Shown here: piece after piece, positions 62,746 to 64,000 of the stretch
How positions within the stretch are numbered: position 1 is the stretch's first letter
How the letters are laid out: each line of letters begins with the position of its first letter
NCBI GenBank assembly: GCA_018266915.1
Contig: JAFDZM010000068.1
Coordinates: forward strand, 62,001-126,000
Direction of reading: 5' to 3'
Origin: Bacteroidota bacterium
GTDB taxonomy: Bacteria; Bacteroidota; Bacteroidia; Sphingobacteriales; Sphingobacteriaceae
DNA length: 64,000 bases
Position numbers and translations under genes: made by a program
Notes under the pieces: generated by a model
What the model saw: only the letters and a program-made list of their open reading frames with translations
Database searches by the model: none
What the model was told of the DNA's origin: nothing

Positions 62746-63615
62746 TTATGTTACCTCTTTCGATGGAAATATCAAAAGCGGAATCTTTTGATCTTTTAAT
62801 GCCTCCCTGGTTGTGCTTTTATGTAATAACCTTTGCATCAGGTTATACTGCCGGTGCGTCATCGCCAGTAAATCGCAGGCATTTTGTTTGCATTCACGAT
62901 AAAGACGCGAAAGAACGTTTTTGCCTTTAACCGCGTGGTACCCTATGCCGACTATTTTATTTCCATTGGTCAAATTATCCATTAGGGTCTGTTTGGCTTC
63001 ATCATTATTGCTTTCGCCCGGTATAATTACATGAACCACTTCAACATTGAACCCAAATAGTTCTGAGAGATGAGCAAGAAGATGAAAAGCCCTTATTTCA
63101 GAATTGTCGAAATTTACCGCGAACGTAATCTTATCCAATTTGAGGGGCTTTGACTGTACAGGAGCAATTAAAACCGGCTTGTTACTTTTTTCGATCACCT
63201 GGCCGATCTTATTGCCCATAAGCATGTGTCCCAGGGTTGTTTTCCCGCTTGCCCCCATCACAACGAGTTCAATATCTTTTTTATCAATTAAATCTCTAAC
63301 GTTGTTCCCGAGGTGGCCTTCGCCCAGTTCCGTTTCAATGGCAGGTTTAAAAGCCTTTGGGTCGTTTTGAGGAATTTTAAGCTCGGCACGCCGCGCAAAT
63401 TCGGAAAGGACCTTTTGTAATTTTTCGTCAATTCGTGTAAATGGTCCTGATTCAAAACGCTGGTCAGTGTAAGTATCGTAGGAAATAACGGGTACACCGA
63501 GAAAGCTGTGAAATATAATGAGGTTGGCACGGCTTTTTTCCGCAAATAATAAAGCCCATTCTGCTGCTCTTAATGAGCTTTCCGAGAAATCCGTTAGAAG
63601 AAGAATATTGCCCAT
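62746..63615 (-). CDS. Tandem universal stress protein (UspA-type)
   Basis: This 289-residue protein has two Usp domains: the first opens NILLLTDFSESSLRAAEWAL and contains VMGASGKTTLGHMLMGNKIG, the ATP-binding G-2x-G-9x-G motif; the second opens KITFAVNFDNSE. It is the first gene of the three-gene operon. Its start lies 60-96 bp from a pair of ATGA-N6-TCA(T/A) boxes. Confidence 0.92.
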   Translation of the reverse strand: MGNILLLTDFSESSLRAAEWALLFAEKSRANLIIFHSFLGVPVISYDTYTDQRFESGPFTRIDEKLQKVLSEFARRAELKIPQNDPKAFKPAIETELGEGHLGNNVRDLIDKKDIELVVMGASGKTTLGHMLMGNKIGQVIEKSNKPVLIAPVQSKPLKLDKITFAVNFDNSEIRAFHLLAHLSELFGFNVEVVHVIIPGESNNDEAKQTLMDNLTNGNKIVGIGYHAVKGKNVLSRLYRECKQNACDLLAMTHRQYNLMQRLLHKSTTREALKDQKIPLLIFPSKEVT

Positions 63616-63675
63616 CTTTTACCTTTACTTATTTCATAAGATTCACAAATATTCAGTTTACAGCGCTGGCGGCTA

Positions 63676-63711
63676 ATGACAAGAATCAAATTATATCATG
63701 ATCTGAATCAT
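63676..63711. promoter_or_regulatory. Paired ATGA-N6-TCAT boxes between the Usp operon and the last gene
   Basis: ATGACAAGAATCAA (63676-63689, one mismatch) and ATGATCTGAATCAT (63698-63711) start 22 bp apart. They lie between divergent genes (starts at 63615 and 63774) and could serve both. Universal stress genes under an oxygen regulator are common. Confidence 0.6.
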
Positions 63712-63773
63712 TTATGTTCAGCGCATTGAAACCCAATTTTACTTTGGAAAACATTATTAAACTTAAGTAAGTC

Positions 63774-64000
63774 ATGAAAAGGTTAATCTATTGTCAGGCT
63801 GCGGGGCTATTATTTGCGATGGTATTCGCGCAAAACTCGTTCGCCCAGGAAGTGACCAAAGTGGACACTCTGCCTATGGTTGTCATTACCGCCAAATCGT
63901 ATGTGAACAAAGAAGTCAGCGATGCATTTCACGAAAAATTCAAGGATGTCGTCGGTCACGAGTGGTACAGTATCGATAAAAAATATATGGTAAAATTTAT
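63774..64000 (+). CDS. Secreted protein, N-terminal part
   Basis: The first 75 residues are visible before the window ends. A signal peptide (MKRLIYCQAAGLLFAMVFAQ to SFAQ) is followed by VDTLPMVVITAKSYVNKEVS and a region starting VSDAFHEKFKDVVGHEW, which may be a PepSY-like or small periplasmic domain. Paired regulatory boxes lie upstream. The family is not identified. Confidence 0.7.
   Translation, partial: MKRLIYCQAAGLLFAMVFAQNSFAQEVTKVDTLPMVVITAKSYVNKEVSDAFHEKFKDVVGHEWYSIDKKYMVKF

Overview
The window reads as chromosome of a member of the Bacteroidota, most likely Sphingobacteriaceae (Mucilaginibacter/Pedobacter-like). The evidence is a SusC/SusD pair, an LpxC-FabZ fusion, the type IX secretion regulator PorX, the near absence of Shine-Dalgarno sequences, A/T-rich spacers and several Bacteroidota-only families (DUF885, DUF5695, SusD-like_2). 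All family names come from reading the translations; no database search was possible.

Layout. (1) 1-8120: chromosomal carbohydrate/peptide-use genes: the tail of a DUF885 protein, a large secreted DUF5695 protein, then susC-susD and a terminator. (2) 8240-43110: about 34.8 kb that looks like two genomic islands side by side at a tRNA-Glu gene. Three direct copies of the tRNA-Glu 3' end (8271, 22531 and the real tRNA at 43069-43143) mark the borders. Two of the copies share a 180-bp block at about 88% identity, and a broken large serine recombinase lies at the left border while an intact one lies at the right border. Island A (8271-22530) carries a nitrous oxide reductase (nosZ-type) operon with a cytochrome c, and a second, convergent operon for NO/Fe-S stress (Rrf2 regulator, RIC hemerythrin, DUF2249/DUF1858, DUF59, QueD and two polytopic membrane proteins). 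Island B (22531-43086) carries a RiPP locus, a mobilisation module (MobC, relaxase and an embedded membrane protein), an orphan cyclase-like gene with an XRE regulator, a HEPN gene and the serine recombinase. The RiPP locus has four paralogous GG-leader precursors, a radical SAM/SPASM enzyme, a C39 peptidase-ABC exporter, an outer-membrane barrel, a LytTR two-component pair and a full-length lantibiotic dehydratase, with no LanC. (3) 43435-49518: an apparent ergothioneine operon (disulfide reductase, ABC ATPase, fused permease/binding protein, EgtB, EgtD). (4) 49553-60230: housekeeping genes (SPFH protein, DUF922 protease, ABC ATPase, lpxA, lpxC/fabZ, lpxD, HD phosphohydrolase, porX, tsaE, alanine dehydrogenase). 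(5) 60334-64000: tRNA-Asp, a truncated acyltransferase-like gene, and a low-oxygen-type stress cluster (two universal stress proteins and a DUF2231-like membrane protein) next to the start of a secreted protein.

Links between regions. Imperfect palindromes of the form ATGA-N6-TCAT occur in pairs whose starts are exactly 22 bp apart at four places: two pairs between the divergent genes at 10084 and 10385, one pair before the Rrf2-led operon, and one pair between the universal stress genes and the last gene. This suggests that one host Crp/Fnr-type regulator controls both the island nos/NO genes and the host stress genes.

The most unusual signals are the tandem tRNA-Glu islands, the paired 22-bp-pitch boxes, the hybrid radical SAM plus LanB peptide locus without a cyclase, a Thr-rich mini-gene whose reading frame is broken only by a run of ten A, and a membrane protein gene embedded out of frame in the relaxase gene.
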